From: Leucocoprinus leucothites
Lineage: Eukaryota > Basidiomycota > Agaricomycetes > Agaricales > Agaricaceae
Assembly: GCA_013368445.1 (NCBI GenBank)
Contig: JAACJO010000004.1
Location: 2,108,001 to 2,172,000 of the forward strand
Reading direction: 5' to 3'
Length of the DNA: 64,000 nt
Shown here: piece by piece, positions 60,983-64,000 of the stretch
Numbering within the stretch: the stretch's first letter is position 1
Layout: each line of letters starts with the position of its first letter
The notes under the pieces: model-generated
The model's database searches: none
Told to the model about the DNA's origin: nothing
The model's input: the letters and a program-made list of their open reading frames with translations, nothing else
Program-made: the position numbers and the translations under genes

Positions 60983-61291
60983 TCGTGCTGGTATTTTGTT
61001 GCTTTGTCTACTACTGTGGTATCAGTTTTGCATTTGGTAAGTGGCAATGTGGTCTATGGCGAACTTCATATTGACTCGTGCCCTAGGATGTATTTGTATA
61101 CTATCATACCCTTCTAATGTGTTTGTTGTGCTTCATGAGCTCGCTAATGTTCAATTGTTCATTTCCAAGAATCTTGTCAACAATACTTAATTCTCATTAT
61201 GACGCTCTCCCTATACAGAATACTACACTACCCCGTTGGCCGATGTCTTCCCTCTTTGTGGTCACGTCATCCAAGGCGCTTAGAAACCAAA
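60983..61291. other. Short intergenic region
   Basis: These 309 bases lie between two plus-strand genes. T-rich sequence in the first half fits a 3' end, and the second half leads to the ATG at 61292. Nothing else is seen. Confidence 0.5.
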
Positions 61292-63326
61292 ATGACGGAT
61301 ACCATTCTTGATCCCACACCGAATCCTGCCCGGTATCACACTGTGGTTCATTACATTGCCGCCCAAAACCAAGATAATTCTCGCAATCAAGCGGGATTTA
61401 ATTTGATCCGCGAACATGCGGCAAGCTCCTTAGGAATTCGGGTATATAAACCTCTGAAAAAAGATGTTCCAACTCACCGCAGCAGCCCACTCATAAGGAT
61501 TACATGGAGGTATGATACTGAACCTATCTGCGACTTGTGACTGATCTGGCATTTTCCAGTCGCCAGAAGAGGGCTACGGCTCGGTTTTCGACCTCGTTCG
61601 TAATTTAGGCCCGCCTCCAATTGAGACTCGGGGCACGCTCTCCACAAACCTCACCATCGCCGAAACTCGACTTGCATCTCTGCAACGCAAACACGATGAA
61701 CTCGTCAAAGAAATGAAACGGTACCACTTTACGATAAACGCTATCAATTCTCTCCACTCGCCGTGGAGACGCTTGCCAATCGAGTTGTTGGCAGAGATTT
61801 TCTCGTACTGTCAACCTGATGATATAACCCAGGGGCCCAGCGTACGGAGTGTCCCTCTAACGCTCACCCAAGTTTGCTCAAGTTGGTACCGAATCGCAAC
61901 CGATATACCCCATTTATGGTCATCGATCGTCCTCACTTCTGATCTCCCTTACCTTCCCGAGAGACTTGCCCACGGGACAGAATACCTCCGCGCATGTGCT
62001 CTCCGATCCAAGAACGGTCACATAGAGCTTCATCTTAGCATCCATTTCATTGCCTATCGACCCTCTTACGAGCTCATTAAACAACACGCGCACCAAATCA
62101 CGGCTATTACTTTCCACTACCCCCCAATGCCAATGGCGCCGGTTGAGGACCAGCCTTCTGACGGACCATGCGCATGGTTTATCCATAGCGACCCTTTGAC
62201 TTTACCCAATCTTTGTTCCCTCGAGATCCAAGATCCCAATACAACGGACAATCTTTCTGAGTCTGACTTTAGTCAGCTTCGCTTGATTGCAGACTCGGCA
62301 CAGCATCTGCGGCGGTACATGTTCTATAATCGACTCGTACAACCTGATGGTCCCATATTGACGAATTGGTCGAGTGTCACCGAGTTGACACTGATTGATC
62401 CTACGCCGGTTGCACTCCTTTCACATATATTAAGGAACGCCCCAATGCTACGCATGATGTCATTCAACTGTTTATACGAATCCCTTGCTCCCGCGATCAA
62501 TCCACCAATGCAGATGATGCTATCAAATCCCGAACTTACTATACCTTTCACCCACGACCATCTGCAAACGATGCTCATTGGCTACGGCGACTCTATTACT
62601 CTTGTTTCGCTGTTCAACTTAACGACGCTTCCCAATCTGCAACATGTATTGTTCGAGAAGTGGAACGAGGACCCAAACGCTTGGGCGCAAGAAGCATTCG
62701 TCTCGTTCCTCACACGATCCCGATGCCCTCTCAAAGCATTGGACTTGTATTTTACACCTGTGACAACCGGAGAACTAGTGGAGATTTTAGAAGTGCCAAC
62801 GGTGAGAGCCGCCCTGAGGGAGTTGATGATACAGAATGGTCACTCAGAGGTTGAGAAAATCATCGATGATGATTTTTGTGAACTGTTGACTCTGTCCACT
62901 CCTCTAGCTGGCCGGAGTGGTGGTACCGTGCGCGCCGTTTGCCCCAACCTCGAAGTTATTGGTTTTCATAGCTGTCATTCTTGCTCGAAACCGGCGCTAG
63001 TCAGGATGCTCCGGTCTCGCCTCGATCCAAATTTCCAGTATCATCAATCGTCGAGTTCACCCTCCTCTGTGGATACGCCACAGGGACCTACGTATCTCAA
63101 GTACTTTGAAACAGACATTCCTCCCGACGTCGCGCAACAGTTTTTCAAGCCACTACTTCAAGACGGCCTTGTCACACTATTATACGATTCCAACACGAAC
63201 ATACTCCCAGCGACCGAGGAGGAAAAGAGACTGTTGAAGAGGTTTACTTCCGAGGGCCTCGAACTGTGGGAGTATGATCCTGTCCGAGGGGCATGGGGTC
63301 CGACTGATTTTTGGATGAGAATATAG
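61292..63326 (+). CDS. F-box protein with coiled-coil start, 638 residues
   Basis: Exons 61292-61441 and 61560-63326 give 639 codons. The splice after GIR uses a GTATAT donor; a second donor at 61510 (GTATGA) would put the main exon out of frame, so the earlier one was chosen. Residues about 75-105 are coiled coil (LTIAETRLASLQRKHDELVK), followed by the F-box (PWRRLPIELLAEIFSYC, TLTQVCSSWYRIATDIPHLW). The remainder is a long irregular Leu-rich region (LPNLCSLEIQDP, SSVTELTLIDPTPV, TLPNLQHVLFEK, CPNLEVIGFHSC). It is the standard layout of the large Agaricomycete F-box family; the likely role is substrate choice for an SCF ubiquitin ligase. Confidence 0.85.
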
Positions 63327-63396
63327 TGAATGGGCATTCAAACGGTAGACGAAATGTAATTATTTAGAATTATTCTCGGTTTACATCATCAGCTCT

Positions 63397-64000
63397 TCAT
63401 TCATCGAGTAGTAACCCATCCCACTTCCCTGTAACATGCTCAAAGACGATACATTTCCCTCTTCCGCTGAGATACTTCCTGAGCATAGCCAACTGGCGCA
63501 TGCCAATTGGTGACGGATCGTATTGGTTCTGTTCATATAGCCTCAGGATCAATCCTGCTCGGCGCAAGTCCCCCAGGTATGGTTTCAAGTCTGGATTGAA
63601 ATCCATTTGTATCCTCCGAAGAGCTTTGCGAGGGTGGGTTCTGGAGACACCGCCCATCTGTGCAAGAGAACGGGATTTGAGCATGTTCACTAATTTGCAT
63701 ATTACAGCATTCTCGAGGGGTACGAATAAAGCGACATCCTCAAGGCTGGGACAAAGGATGGGCGGAGGAGTGCCGCCGTCCTTACACACTTGGGACCGCT
63801 CATGGCCACTCCCTGCCTCAACCGTTAATTGCTCTAGGATTGATTCGTCAAAAATACACTCCACATCACGATAGTTTTGGATCGAGAGAGAGTCTATTGT
63901 ATCCCCAACGTTTGGAAACCGGAGGATCTCCAGTAACTGGAAGGAAGAAATGGGCTGGTCGATGAGAGTTAAGCTGTGAAGCTTACAGTCCGAGCGTTGA
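63397..64000 (-). CDS. C-terminal part of a second F-box-family protein (partial, runs off the window)
   Basis: An open minus-strand frame runs from the window edge to a stop at 63397, covering about 200 residues with no start seen. Blocks such as HSLTLIDQPISSFQLLEILR, CPSLEDVALFVPLENAVICK and LKPYLGDLRRAGLILRLYE resemble the C-terminal region of the F-box gene at 61292-63326 (CPNLEVIGFHSC, LLQDGLVTLLYDSN). The F-box itself would be beyond base 64000. The two genes are tail to tail, only 70 bases apart, which suggests an inverted duplication. Confidence 0.75.
   Translation of the reverse strand, partial: QRSDCKLHSLTLIDQPISSFQLLEILRFPNVGDTIDSLSIQNYRDVECIFDESILEQLTVEAGSGHERSQVCKDGGTPPPILCPSLEDVALFVPLENAVICKLVNMLKSRSLAQMGGVSRTHPRKALRRIQMDFNPDLKPYLGDLRRAGLILRLYEQNQYDPSPIGMRQLAMLRKYLSGRGKCIVFEHVTGKWDGLLLDE

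Overview
This window reads as nuclear DNA of a filamentous basidiomycete, most likely an Agaricomycete. Genes are dense on both strands and cut by many short introns, mostly 49-75 bases, with GT-AG ends and CTNAC-like branch sites. The gene content fits too: SVF1, ACL4, OMA1, BUB1, ataxin-2/Pbp1, fungal SEC14, TKL-type kinases, AIG1-like G-domain proteins and F-box proteins. All gene models below were spliced by hand, by joining reading frames across intron ends whose phases match. Almost every completed model gives a whole number of codons. The two exceptions, SEC14-like and alkaline phosphatase, are each off by one base at a homopolymer run.

Layout. 1-343: 3' end of an unrecognised gene. 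409-2327 (-): 18-exon prolyl iminopeptidase. 3045-4324 (+): SEC14/CRAL-TRIO protein with an apparent frameshift. 4535-7483 (-): a fusion of a degenerate P-loop G domain, a TKL kinase and two C2H2 zinc fingers; this is the most unusual gene here. 9195-11038 (-): PfkB sugar kinase. 11747-13063 (-): ACL4-like TPR chaperone. 14084-15548 (+): orphan. 15702-17174 (+): SVF1. 17367-19288 (+): OMA1 mitochondrial protease. 19954-23200 (-): secreted alkaline phosphatase with 21 exons and a frameshift. 23201-27826: gene-poor. 27827-30189 (+): MFS sugar transporter, convergent with an intracellular alpha-amylase (30391-33083, -). 34204-35341 (-): secreted M43 metalloprotease. 36116-36590 (-): doubtful small gene. 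36683-39391 (-): large low-complexity orphan. 40459-41895 (-): multi-pass membrane protein.

43699-47206 (+): ataxin-2. 48616-52319 (-): BUB1. 52975-54762 (-): F-box protein. 55623-57575 (-): coiled-coil protein. 58095-59333 (+): AIG1-like GTPase. 59994-60982 (+): small protein with a Gly/Pro/Met-rich tail. 61292-63326 (+) and 63397 to past 64000 (-): tail-to-tail F-box-family paralogs.

The genes are mostly independent housekeeping functions (protein turnover, ribosome assembly, mitochondrial quality control, RNA regulation, spindle checkpoint). The transporter-amylase-protease stretch suggests a loose nutrient-handling neighbourhood. The kinase fusion shares its G-domain family with the stand-alone GTPase 50 kb away, which points to domain recruitment within a lineage-expanded family.
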